From Strix aluco (lineage: Eukaryota > Chordata > Aves > Strigiformes > Strigidae): 64,000 nt of DNA. The notes under the pieces were generated by a model. That model was not told the origin of the DNA and did not search any database. It worked only from the letters and a program-made list of their open reading frames with translations. The stretch covers positions 7,593,256 to 7,657,255 of the forward strand of contig NC_133954.1 of assembly GCF_031877795.1 (NCBI RefSeq), written 5' to 3'. Below are positions 1-20,805 of this stretch, piece by piece. The position numbers and the translations under genes are program-made. Every line of letters starts with the position of its first letter. The first letter of the stretch is position 1.

Positions 1-12636
<12,636 letters not shown>

Positions 12637-13567
12637 AGCCTTTGGGAAAGCTCAGCCAGCAACAGCAGCTCTGGCTCCTCAGCGTGTCTCTGCCAGCCTG
12701 GGGAGACTTTAGTGCCTTGAAGTTGGGACATGACAGCCAAGAGGCGGCTCTGGAATTGCAAACCACAGCAGTCTTCCTCCCGAGGACAACAGAAACTGTG
12801 AAATACGGCGTGCCACGGGACTCCTCACTGCCGGAGGGGCTTGTTTCTCTGAGCCTCCCCTGTTCAAAGCACTTTCCTGTGTTGAATTGTCTTTGTTTCC
12901 TGTGTGATTGTTTCGCTGGTGAAGAGCAGCCGGGTGCTGCTGCGGGGGAGCAGAGGCAAACTCCTGCTCTGTGGCTCTGGGAACAAGGTTGAGCTGGGAG
13001 AATTCAGGTCCGGGGGGGAGGTCTGTGGCACCGCTGCAGCTGTCTGGGATTGCTGAACCGTGGGGAGTGGGAAGGGGGGAGAAGGGACATGTTAGGGCAG
13101 CTGCCCCTGGGTGTATCGGAGTAGAAAACGTTGGTAGCTGCACTGTGAAGACGGCTCATCGCCCTCGGAGCACAGAGAGGGCTGGCGAGCAGCAGCTCCC
13201 TCTCCGTGCCTCCCCTGGCCACCTTCACCCCTCGAAACAAGCCCGGAGCTTTAAGAAGGCCGGTGCTCAATGGGGGGGATGTGGGTGGCTGAACGCAGCT
13301 GCCACAGATCCGTGCTCTGGAAAGGGGTGACCAGGGGTGAGGGTGGAGCCAGGAGCTGCCTCTCTGCTCTCCCCGCCCGTGGGCAAAGGTCTCCCAGGAG
13401 CCTGTGGGAATGGAGGGAAAAGTGGCAGTGCAGGAAGGGCCCTGCTTGAGGGCGGGGGGGTGCTGCTGTAGAGAAACTACCTGCTGCTTTCCAGCCCGGA
13501 GCTCCCAGGCCAGCGCTGGCTCCCTGGGGGTGGAGGGATAGATGGAGGGATGGGAGAGAAGAAGGGA

Positions 13568-13647
13568 GGGATGGATGGATGGAGGGATGGATGGATGGAG
13601 GGATGGATGGATGGATGGATGGATGGATGGATGGATGGATGGATGGG
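13568..13647 (+). repeat. GGAT tetranucleotide microsatellite
   Basis: About 20 GGAT units, interrupted early by GGAG variants, lie in the FAM117A 3'UTR. An impure GGAG/GGAT lead-in starts near 13531. A minus-strand open frame here (HPSI repeats) is only the repeat read as protein. Confidence 0.97.
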
Positions 13648-14058
13648 GGAGCCTGGGACCCTGCTGGAGGCTCTAGGGGGTGTGCACAGCTGTGACCGCA
13701 GCTGGGCCCAGGCCGTCTCCATCAGCGCTGCCCTGGCGCGAGGCCTCGGTAGGTGACGCGATACCACGGGAACACGGATTGTAAAAGCCTCTTGACAACA
13801 AAAGTATTTGATTTTTGTGTTCTGTTGCAAAGGCTCGGGGTTGTATTGAAGAAGCCTATTTTCTTGTATCTGATGTAGAAACTCTATTTTCTTCCAAAGA
13901 CACTATTTTTGCAGCTGTTTGAAGTTTGTATTTTATGTATGTTTTGCAAAGCTTAAAGGAGGAATGTTTAGCTTTGGAGTTCCTGTCTTGTGTTTAGAGG
14001 GTTGGTTGTTGTTGTTTATTTTTTGCAGATGCTGGTATTGCCAGTTAAAAGGAAACAA

Positions 14059-14064
14059 AATAAA
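14059..14064 (+). terminator. FAM117A: FAM117A poly(A) signal
   Basis: An AATAAA hexamer lies about 1.4 kb after the FAM117A stop and is the last one before the SLC35B1 CpG island. Confidence 0.75.
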
Positions 14065-14210
14065 TATTTCAAGCATCCAAAGTACTTCTTGGGGATTTAA
14101 TACGCATCGAGTCTAAAGTGGAGTCGGGAGGGAGTTCAGCAGATGCTGAAGCCGTTTTACGGCGGGCGGGCGGCGGGACCTGCGCGGCGCCGCGGGCGAC
14201 CCTGCCCTCT

Positions 14211-14220
14211 GCGCATGCGC
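14211..14220 (+). promoter_or_regulatory. NRF1-type palindrome
   Basis: A perfect GCGCATGCGC, the consensus bound by NRF1, in the SLC35B1 promoter. The same palindrome occurs five times in the SPOP promoter of this window. Confidence 0.7.
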
Positions 14221-14298
14221 GACCCTGCCCGAGTCGCTCAGGCGACGGCGGGAACGCCAACCAAGTACCGCCCGTTAGCTCCGCCCACGGCCGTGCAG

Positions 14299-14317
14299 CC
14301 AATCACCGCCCTCCACA
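14299..14317 (+). promoter_or_regulatory. CCAAT box in an ERSE-like arrangement
   Basis: CCAAT, nine bases, then CCACA. The ER-stress response element is CCAAT-N9-CCACG, so one base differs. A CCACG also sits exactly nine bases upstream of the CCAAT (14285-14289), the reverse order of the consensus. NF-Y binding to the CCAAT is likely; ATF6 responsiveness is only a suggestion. Confidence 0.4.
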
Positions 14318-14322
14318 TCGGG

Positions 14323-14330
14323 TTACGTCA
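14323..14330 (+). promoter_or_regulatory. CRE/ATF-like site
   Basis: TTACGTCA (reverse TGACGTAA) is a CRE variant recognised by the CREB/ATF/bZIP family. It lies 20 bases after the CCAAT box, a typical promoter spacing. Confidence 0.45.
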
Positions 14331-14484
14331 CCGCAATGGCCGTGCGCAGCGAAGGTCCCTAGGCTGGGCCTGCCCTGCGCGCTGCCTGATCCGAGGGGCG
14401 CTCCGCGGCTGTGACCGCGGCCGAACCGCGGCGGGGACGGCCCCGGTGTGTCCCCGGGAGGTCTCGGTGTGCCTCTCCTGCCCG

Positions 14485-14545
14485 CCGCGCTGCCGGAGCC
14501 GCCGCGGGGCGGAGAACCCGCCCCGCGGCGGCTCCGGCGGCGCGG
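14485..14545. repeat. Long GC inverted repeat (hairpin)
   Basis: Arms 14492-14512 and 14518-14538 are perfectly complementary over 21 bases around a 5-base loop (AGAAC). After one T/G mismatch (14491 and 14539) six more pairs follow (14485-14490 with 14540-14545). It lies about 135 bases before the SLC35B1 start codon, in the promoter or 5'UTR. Confidence 0.9.
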
Positions 14546-14679
14546 AGGGCGGGCCTGGCGGGCCCTGAGCGGCGGGCGGGCGCAGGCCGGGGCGTATGAG
14601 GCCGCCCGCTCCGCCGCCGGCCGCGCTGCGGGATGCGGTGCTGGACGTGGCCCCGGTGCTGAGCGGCCGCGCCGCCGCC

Positions 14680-14789
14680 ATGGGAGCGAGCGCGAACGGC
14701 GCGGCACTGCCCGAGCGGCTCCGCCTGCCCGTCTGCTTCCTCGGCGTCTTTGCCTGCTACTTCTACTACGGCATCCTGCAGGAGAGCAT
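14680..14789 (+). CDS. SLC35B1: SLC35B1 coding exon 1
   Basis: The start context is GCCGCCGCCATGG and the donor is AGCAT|gtgagc. It encodes 36 residues plus two bases, including the first membrane helix ([18 protein letters not shown]). Confidence 0.95.
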
Positions 14790-17700
14790 GTGAGCGCCGC
14801 CCCGGCGACGGGGGGACGGGGCGGGGGGAGCGGGTGGCCGCTCTCGCTGCGGGCCCCGGCGCGGTCACGGCCCGGAGGAGCCTTCCCCGGGTTGGGGCCC
14901 GCCCGGTGCTTCAGCGCGCCCAGGGGCTGCTGCTCCAGGCCGGGCCCCGCCGCTGATGTCAGCGTGTCCCGTTCTTGCAGCACGCGGGGACGGTACGGGG
15001 AAGGCGCCAAGCAGGAGAAGTTCAAGTACGCCCTGACCCTGGTGTTCATCCAGTGCGTGATCAACGCCGCCTTCGCCAAGCTCTGTGAGTCGGGTCTCGG
15101 GGAGCTGCCGGGGCGCCCGGGGGTCCCCCTGCCCGGGGAATGCGGCGGGTCGGGGCGATTTAGCCCTCAGAGGGGTCAGTTGCCGCCATCCTCACGGCGG
15201 AGCGTCACCATCGCAGAATCATCTGGGTTGGAAAAGCCCTTGAAGCTCCTCCAGCCCCACCATGAACCTCACCCTGACCGTTCCCAACTCCACCAGATCC
15301 CTCAGCGCTGGCTCAACCCGACTCTTCAACCCCTCCAGGGATGGGGACTCCCCCCCTGCCCTGGGCAGCCCATTCCAACGCCCAACAGCCCCTTCTGCAA
15401 AGAAATCCTTCCTAAGAGCCAGTCTGACCCTGCCCTGGCGCAGCTTGAGGCCATTCCCTCTTGTCCTGCCGCTGGTTCCTTGGCTCAAGAGACTCCTCCC
15501 CACTCTCTGCACCCTCCTTTCAGGGAGTTGGAGAGGGCCAGGAGGTCTCCCCTCAGCCTCCTCTTCTCCAGACTAAACCCCCCCAGTTCCCTCAGCCGCT
15601 CCCCATCAGACCTGTGCTCCAGACCCTGCACCAGCTCCGTTGCCCTTCTCTGGACACGCTCGAGTCATTCAATGGCCTTTTTGGGGTGAGGGGCCCAAAA
15701 CTGAACCCACTCATCGAGAGGCGGCCTCACAAATTGAGGTGCAGTCGATTGTCCCTCGTGCCTCTGGTGACATCCCGAAGGTGCTTCACGCTGGCAGCGG
15801 CTGTTCGCAGCTCTCCTGACCTTCGTCTTCTCTGTTTGCCTTCCAGTGATCCATTTTTTCGATGCTGTCAAAGCGGATCGCACCCGGAGCTGGCTGTACG
15901 CCGCCTGCTCACTCTCCTACCTGGGCGCGATGGTTTCCAGCAACTCGGCTCTGCAGTTCGTCAGCTACCCGACTCAGGTGGAGTGGGGCGAGGGGGAGGC
16001 AGCGTTACCGTACCCCCTAACGCTGGGGGTGCCCCAAAAACGGGCACTGTGCTGAGGAAGTCAATGCTGCGGAAGAAACGACGTGGAGAGAAACTGCGAT
16101 TTTGACACTTGGTTTTTTTTGTAGCTGCTGTCGTGGGGCCGTGTCAGTGGGTTTCAGTCAGCACAGGGGAGGGTTAAGAGAGCTCAAACAGTTCCAGAAA
16201 GGGAATAGCAATCTCTAGAAATCAGGGGAATTTTCTAATTGGGAGTTGGTGCTAATGTTGGAGGCCTTGAGATGATTCTGAAGCCTTCACTGTTAATTTT
16301 AGCAGTTGCCCAGTGCTGGGGTTTTTTGCCTTCTTTTTGTGAAGCACCTGCTGTGTTTTATTGGAGGGGTGTGTCAGGGTGCTCTGACCCGTACGATCAC
16401 CCTCCTGCGGCCGCCTCGCTCTGGTTGGAGGCAGGTGATTATACGCAGGGAGTTAACACAGTTTTTCTTTTACAGGTCCTCGGCAAATCTTGTAAGCCCA
16501 TTCCAGGTGAGCAAATTTTACGTTTCTTCTTGTTCGTTTGCGTGGATTTCTCGTGTCCTCAACGAGGATCTCAGTTGTCAAAACGGCACCTTTGCCGCGG
16601 GAAGAACACGTGGTGTTTTGTTCTGTTGGGCCAAGTGAAAATCCCCTGAGAGGGTTTTGGGAGCGGTTTGCTGATGTTGCTTCTTTACAGTCATGCTTTT
16701 AGGCGTGACTTTGCTGCGGAAGAAGTACCCACCGGCCAAGTATCTCTGCGTCCTCTTGATAGTCGCAGGCGTGGCTCTGTTTCTCTACAAACCGAAGAAG
16801 GGGGCTGGGAGCGACGACCACGTCTTTGGCTACGGAGAGCTGCTGCTGGTGAGCGCTGCCCGCGCACGCATCACCCGGCGGGGGCGAGGAGGAACGGGCG
16901 GTTCCGACACCGAGAAGGCCGCGTCCTTTGACCCTCAAGCGTCCCCTAAAGCTGGTGTGGAAGCGCTTGCGCAAGAGGGCAGCCGGGTTTGAGGGGTGTG
17001 CTCGTAAGCTGTGGTATGAGAGCGTGTGAGTGCACATGCACTGCTCTTAGTGTATGTTTTGAGGCCGTCTAATTGTGTTTAATAGGTGATTGGGGTGTAA
17101 AAAAAGGGGGGAGAATGCTCAAGATCTTCCCCACAGAGAAGAAGTGAAGAGTGCAGGTTTTCTTGGCTGTCTCTTATCTCTGTCTCTTTTCTTAGCTGCT
17201 GTCGCTGACCTTGGACGGGCTGACTGGTGTCTCTCAGGACCACATGAGAGCTCACTACCAGACAGGCTCCAATCACATGATGCTGAACGTTAATCTCTGG
17301 TCCACCTTGTTCCTGGGGGCTGGTAAGGAAACCCGTCACACCCCCCACACACCCCCCCCTCCCCGCAAAACCCACAGCCACCGCGCCCAGAGACTGCCCC
17401 GGGACACCCCGCGGGGAGAGACGTTGTGTCCTGCCAGTCGGAGAGGGACCTGGGGGGGTTGATCGATAGCCGGCTGAACAGGAGCCAGCAGTGTGCCCGG
17501 GTGGCCAAGAAGGCCAATGATATCCTGGCTTGTATCAGCAATAGCGTGGCCAGCAGGGACAGGGGAGGGATCTGACCCCTGTGCTCGGCACTGGTGAGGC
17601 CGCCCCTCGATGAGTGGGTTCAGTTTTGGGCCCCTCACCCCAAAAAGGCCATTGAATGACTCGAGCGTGTCCAGAGAAGGGCAACGGAGCTGGTGCAGGG

Positions 17701-20504
17701 TCTGGAGCACAGGTCTGATGGGGAGCGGCTGAGGGAACTGGGGGGGTTTAGTCTGGAGAAGAGGAGGCTGAGGGGAGACCTCCTGGCCCTCTGCAACTCC
17801 CTGAAAGGAGGGTGCAGAGAGGGGGGATGAGTCTCTTGAGCCAAGGAACCAGCGGCAGGCCAAGAGGGAATGGCCTCAAGCTGCGCCAGGGCAGGGTCAG
17901 GCTGGCTCTTAGGAAGGATTTCTTTGCAGAAGGGGCTGTTGGGCGTTGGAATGGGCTGCCCAGGGCAGGGGGGGAGTCCCCATCCCTGGAGGGGTTGAAG
18001 AGTCGGGTTGAGCCAGCGCTGAGGGATCTGGTGGAGTTGGGAACGGTCAGGGTGAGGTTCATGGTGGGGCTGGAGGAGCTTCAGGGTCTTTTCCAACTGA
18101 GATAATTCTGTGAAAACCGGGCCCAGAACACTTTTTGCCAATAGCTTTATAGTTTGGGTTGTTTTTTTCTTGTCGGTTGTGTGTGAGGAGTTGGCGTTGC
18201 TCGGTGTAGCTCTCCCGGTGCCCACTAGAGGACACCGCTCCACGCACAACGTGGCTGCCCAAACCCACGGGCTGGCTCAGGCTCCGGCCCGAAGGCTCTC
18301 CTCTGCCGGGAGCAAACATGAAGCTTTCTGTGCCAATTAGGGAGTAGCACTTCTAATTAATTGCTAGGGACTGTTTTGTCAGAATTGGATCTGCAGTTAA
18401 TGATTGCTTCCTTCATTAATTAACTAGGAAGGTGATCACTTTTTCTCCTGTTCTCTTTGTTTTCCACTGTGTAGGATGGAGTCTTTGCTTTTAGTAGCTC
18501 CTGTTGAGTTATGAATCACAGGATGGGTTGGGTTGGAAGGGACCTTAAAGTTCCAACCCCCTGCCCAGGGCAGGGACACCTTCCACTAGCCCAGGTTGCC
18601 CAAAGCCCCGCCCAACCTGGCCTTGAACCCTTCCAGGGAGGGGGAAGCCACAGCTTCTCTGGGCGACCTGTGCCAGGGCCTCATCACCCTCACAGGGAAG
18701 AATTTCTTCCTTAGATCTAATCTAAATCTCCCCTCTGTCAGTTTAAAACCGGTACCCCTCGTCCTATCCCTACACCCCCCGATCAAGAGTCCCTCCCCAC
18801 TTTCCTGTAGCCCCTTTAAGCCCTGGGAGGCCGCTCTAAGGTCTCCCCGGAGCCTTCTCTTCTCCAGCTGAACCCCCCAACTTTCTCAGCCTGTCCTCAC
18901 AGGGGGGTGCTCCAGCCCCCCGAGCATCTTCGTGGCCTCCTCTGGCCCCGCTTGAGCAGGTCCGTGTCCTTCTGCTGTTGGTGTCCCCAGAGCTGGACAC
19001 TCCAGGCATGGTAAACTGAAATTATACTACATAGGCAGTGGCTGCTCAGGCTGCCTCTGGGCTTGTAATTCAGGCTTTTTATCTTGATCTTTCTTCCAGG
19101 GATACTGTTCACTGGAGAGCTCTGGGAGTTCTTGAGTTTTACGGAACGCTACCCCAGCATCATTTACAACATCCTGCTGTTTGGCCTGACGAGCGCGCTG
19201 GGTCAGGTAAATACAGAATCCCAGAATCATCTGGGTTGGAAAAGCCCTTGAAGCTCCTCCAGTCCAACCATGAACCTCACCCTGACCGTTCCCAACTCCA
19301 CCAGATCCCTCAGCGCTGGCTCAACCCGACTCTTCAACCCCTCCAGGGATGGGGACTCCCCCCCTGCCCTGGGCAGCCCATTCCAACGCCCAACAACCCC
19401 TTTGCAAAGAAATCCTTCCTAAGAGCCAGCCTGACCCTGCCCTGGCGCAGCTTGAGGCCATTCCCTCTTGTCCTGCCGCTGGTTCCTTGGCTCAAGAGAC
19501 TCCTCCCCCCTCTCTGCACCCTCCTTTCAGGGAGTTGGAGAGGGCCAGGAGGTCTCCCCTCAGCCTCCTCTTCTCCAGACTAAACCCCCCCAGTTCCCTC
19601 AGCCGCTCCCCATCAGACCTGTGCTCCAGACCCTGCACCAGCTCCGTTGCCCTTCTCTGGACACACTCGAGTCATTCAATGGCCTTTTGGGAGTGAGGGG
19701 CCAAATACACCTCCCTTGTCGTGCAGCCTTCCTGGGATGTGTTTGCCCAGCAGAGTGAGGCTGCTTCGCTTTCCGTCGCTTTGGCTGTTCCTTGCTTTCT
19801 GTACAGGCTGCCTTTGGGGTAAAACTGGTTTAAGTTTGTATGTAAATAATCCAGATTTGAAGTAAGATTCTTTCAGCTCTGGCTTGATGGCTTTTCACCT
19901 GAAAATATGACCCGTGTTGTACTTTTTTTCAGTCAGAGTGACGAAAGGTGTCTTGTTTGGTTTTTACAGAGTTTTATTTTCATGACTGTGGTATACTTCG
20001 GACCTCTGACTTGCTCCATCATCACCACAACCCGCAAGTTCTTCACCATTTTAGCGTCCGTCATTCTGTTTGCCAACCCCATCAGTACCATGCAGTGGGT
20101 GGGGACAGTCCTGGTGTTCTTGGGTAAGTCTGGGAAGCGAAACACCTGAGGCCTGGCCCCTGTTAACAAAAGGAGAGCTGATAAAAGATGCTGGTCAAGA
20201 AAAAAATCTAATTTCATTAGAATACTCGTTGGAAGAGCATGTTAGTACCTCACCAGCACGGAAAAGGGGAAGGTGACTTCTACCAGATCTATGTGCTCCT
20301 TTCCCCCCACACTGGTTACGTCGCTGCCTCTGAGTGACCGTTAATAAATCGGTGCTGTTAAGCTGATTTTTCACAAAGTTCCTTGTTTTATGTTTGTAGA
20401 AAGAACATGAAGAAATTTTCTGTGCACATGGATTATTTTATCTCTTTGCAGGCCTTGGACTCGATGCCAAATTTGGGAAGGGAGTAAAGAAGACATCGCA
20501 TTGA
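14680..20504 (+). CDS. SLC35B1: SLC35B1, ER ATP/ADP (nucleotide) transporter, complete
   Basis: Nine exons join in frame: 14680-14789, 14981-15084, 15847-15977, 16476-16506, 16691-16848, 17196-17322, 19100-19206, 19970-20123 and 20452-20504. They total 975 bases, 324 residues plus stop (human 322, recalled). The product is a ten-helix drug/metabolite-transporter-fold protein of the SLC35 family in the ER membrane. It was first described as a UDP-galactose transporter-related protein and later as AXER, which brings ATP into the ER for chaperones. Recognised blocks include [58 protein letters not shown] and [20 protein letters not shown]. The lysine-rich end KKTSH resembles the family's ER-retention tail. 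The start at 14680 has an excellent context (GCCGCCGCCATGG). An upstream in-frame ATG at 14596 would add 28 residues in a poorer context; a longer human form with a Pro-rich N-terminus has been annotated, as I recall. Introns hold four CR1 pieces. Confidence 0.97.
14981..15084 (+). CDS. SLC35B1: SLC35B1 exon 2
   Basis: The acceptor is gttcttgcag and the donor is CTCT|gtgagt. It encodes [20 protein letters not shown] and then helix 2 ([14 protein letters not shown]). Confidence 0.96.
15213..15731 (-). mobile_element. CR1 LINE 3' fragment (copy 3)
   Basis: The minus-strand CR1 end starts at CAGAATCATCTGGG and is truncated at GCGGCCTCAC. It lies in SLC35B1 intron 2, ending about 115 bases before exon 3. 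It is nearly identical over its whole length to the reverse complement of the copy at 17425. Confidence 0.93.
15847..15977 (+). CDS. SLC35B1: SLC35B1 exon 3
   Basis: The acceptor is tttgccttccag and the donor is CAG|gtggag. It encodes [17 protein letters not shown] and the conserved helix [20 protein letters not shown]. Confidence 0.96.
16476..16506 (+). CDS. SLC35B1: SLC35B1 exon 4 (31-base microexon)
   Basis: The acceptor is cttttacag and the donor is CAG|gtgagc. It encodes [10 protein letters not shown], a hallmark loop of SLC35B transporters. It is small enough to be missed by gene predictors but needed for frame. Confidence 0.95.
16691..16848 (+). CDS. SLC35B1: SLC35B1 exon 5
   Basis: The acceptor is cttctttacag and the donor is CTG|gtgagc. 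It encodes [20 protein letters not shown], then [18 protein letters not shown] and GYGELLL, covering two helices. Confidence 0.96.
17196..17322 (+). CDS. SLC35B1: SLC35B1 exon 6
   Basis: The acceptor is tcttttcttag and the donor is GGCTG|gtaagg. It encodes [20 protein letters not shown], then [13 protein letters not shown]. Confidence 0.96.
17425..18113 (+). mobile_element. CR1 LINE, longest copy (copy 4), with RT C-terminus
   Basis: A sense-strand copy starting about 100 bases after exon 6. Its 5' part still translates as the CR1 reverse-transcriptase tail ([75 protein letters not shown]), interrupted by several stops. It ends at the standard CR1 3' end, GAGATAATTCTGTG. It is 5' truncated and not capable of movement. 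Confidence 0.94.
18511..19012 (-). mobile_element. CR1 LINE of a different subfamily (copy 5)
   Basis: The left end AATCACAGGATGGGTTGGGTTGG, with GGAAGGGACCTTAAAG, is the more widespread bird CR1 3' end, not the AAAAGCCCTTGAAGCTCC type of its neighbours. It is antisense in intron 6, between the sense CR1 and exon 7, and ends about 90 bases before exon 7. Confidence 0.92.
19100..19206 (+). CDS. SLC35B1: SLC35B1 exon 7
   Basis: The acceptor is tctttcttccag and the donor is CAG|gtaaat. It encodes [20 protein letters not shown], then [18 protein letters not shown]1 starts within nine bases of its 3' end. Confidence 0.96.
19214..19702 (-). mobile_element. CR1 LINE 3' fragment (copy 6) at a splice donor
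   Basis: Starts ACAGAATCCCAGAATCAT and is truncated at GAGTGAGGGGCC. AAATACA occurs at both edges (19209-19215 and 19703-19709), consistent with a 4-7 base target-site duplication; the last ACA may belong to the element. Its diagnostic bases group it with the copy at 3981. Confidence 0.93.
19970..20123 (+). CDS. SLC35B1: SLC35B1 exon 8
   Basis: The acceptor is ggtttttacag and the donor is TTG G|gtaagt. It encodes [20 protein letters not shown], then [19 protein letters not shown] and [12 protein letters not shown], the most conserved part of the transporter. Confidence 0.97.
20452..20504 (+). CDS. SLC35B1: SLC35B1 terminal coding exon 9
   Basis: The acceptor is tatctctttgcag. It encodes [16 protein letters not shown] and TGA. 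The lysine-rich tail is the likely ER-retention signal. Confidence 0.96.
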
Positions 20505-20805
20505 GGAAATGGTTGATCTCTGCAGTTGGAATGAACTTTTAATTTATTGTCTTGTACCTCAAAATCTGTTATGAAACTGGACTCAGGATAGGTAATCAGA
20601 AGGGGAGTGTCTGGATTTTTTTTGTTTTAGTTTTTTATTTCTAAATTGTCTTAAAAGTGTAATACTTTAGTTTTAACTGTAATTAAGCTTTTTTTTTTTT
20701 CTGTAATCAAAGCTGCATTACTAGATCCTAGCAGCAGGATGAAATTCTTGCCTTAACAGGAAAAAAACCTTCATATCTTTATTAAAGAAAAAGAGACAAT
20801 GGCCA
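20505..20805 (+). other. SLC35B1: SLC35B1 3'UTR (inferred)
   Basis: A short AT-rich stretch runs from the stop to just past ATTAAA at 20781. Confidence 0.65.
20781..20786 (+). terminator. SLC35B1: SLC35B1 poly(A) signal (ATTAAA variant)
   Basis: ATTAAA is the first strong hexamer after the stop codon. No AATAAA lies between the stop and this site. Confidence 0.6.

Larger units (their letters stand above)
12637..14085 (+). other. FAM117A: FAM117A 3'UTR (inferred)
   Basis: It runs from the stop codon to just beyond the AATAAA at 14059. It contains a GGAT microsatellite. The A/T content rises sharply in its last 300 bases. The next gene's CpG island begins about 60 bases later, so spacing between the two genes is tight. 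Confidence 0.75.
14140..15150 (+). promoter_or_regulatory. SLC35B1: SLC35B1 CpG-island promoter
   Basis: The stretch is very GC- and CpG-rich, with no TATA box seen. In order it holds a perfect GCGCATGCGC (14211-14220), a CCAAT box (14299-14303), a TTACGTCA CRE-like site (14323-14330), a long GC hairpin (14485-14545) and coding exons 1 and 2. The transcription start is not determined; it probably lies between about 14330 and 14600. Confidence 0.85.

Noticed and set aside
13477-13830. Minus-strand frame with HPSI repeats
   Set aside because: It is the GGAT microsatellite read as protein.
14448-15689. A 413-codon plus-strand open frame over the SLC35B1 promoter and CR1
   Set aside because: It crosses SLC35B1 exon 1 in the wrong frame, runs through introns, and ends in CR1. 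It is a GC-composition artefact that happens to pass through exon 2.
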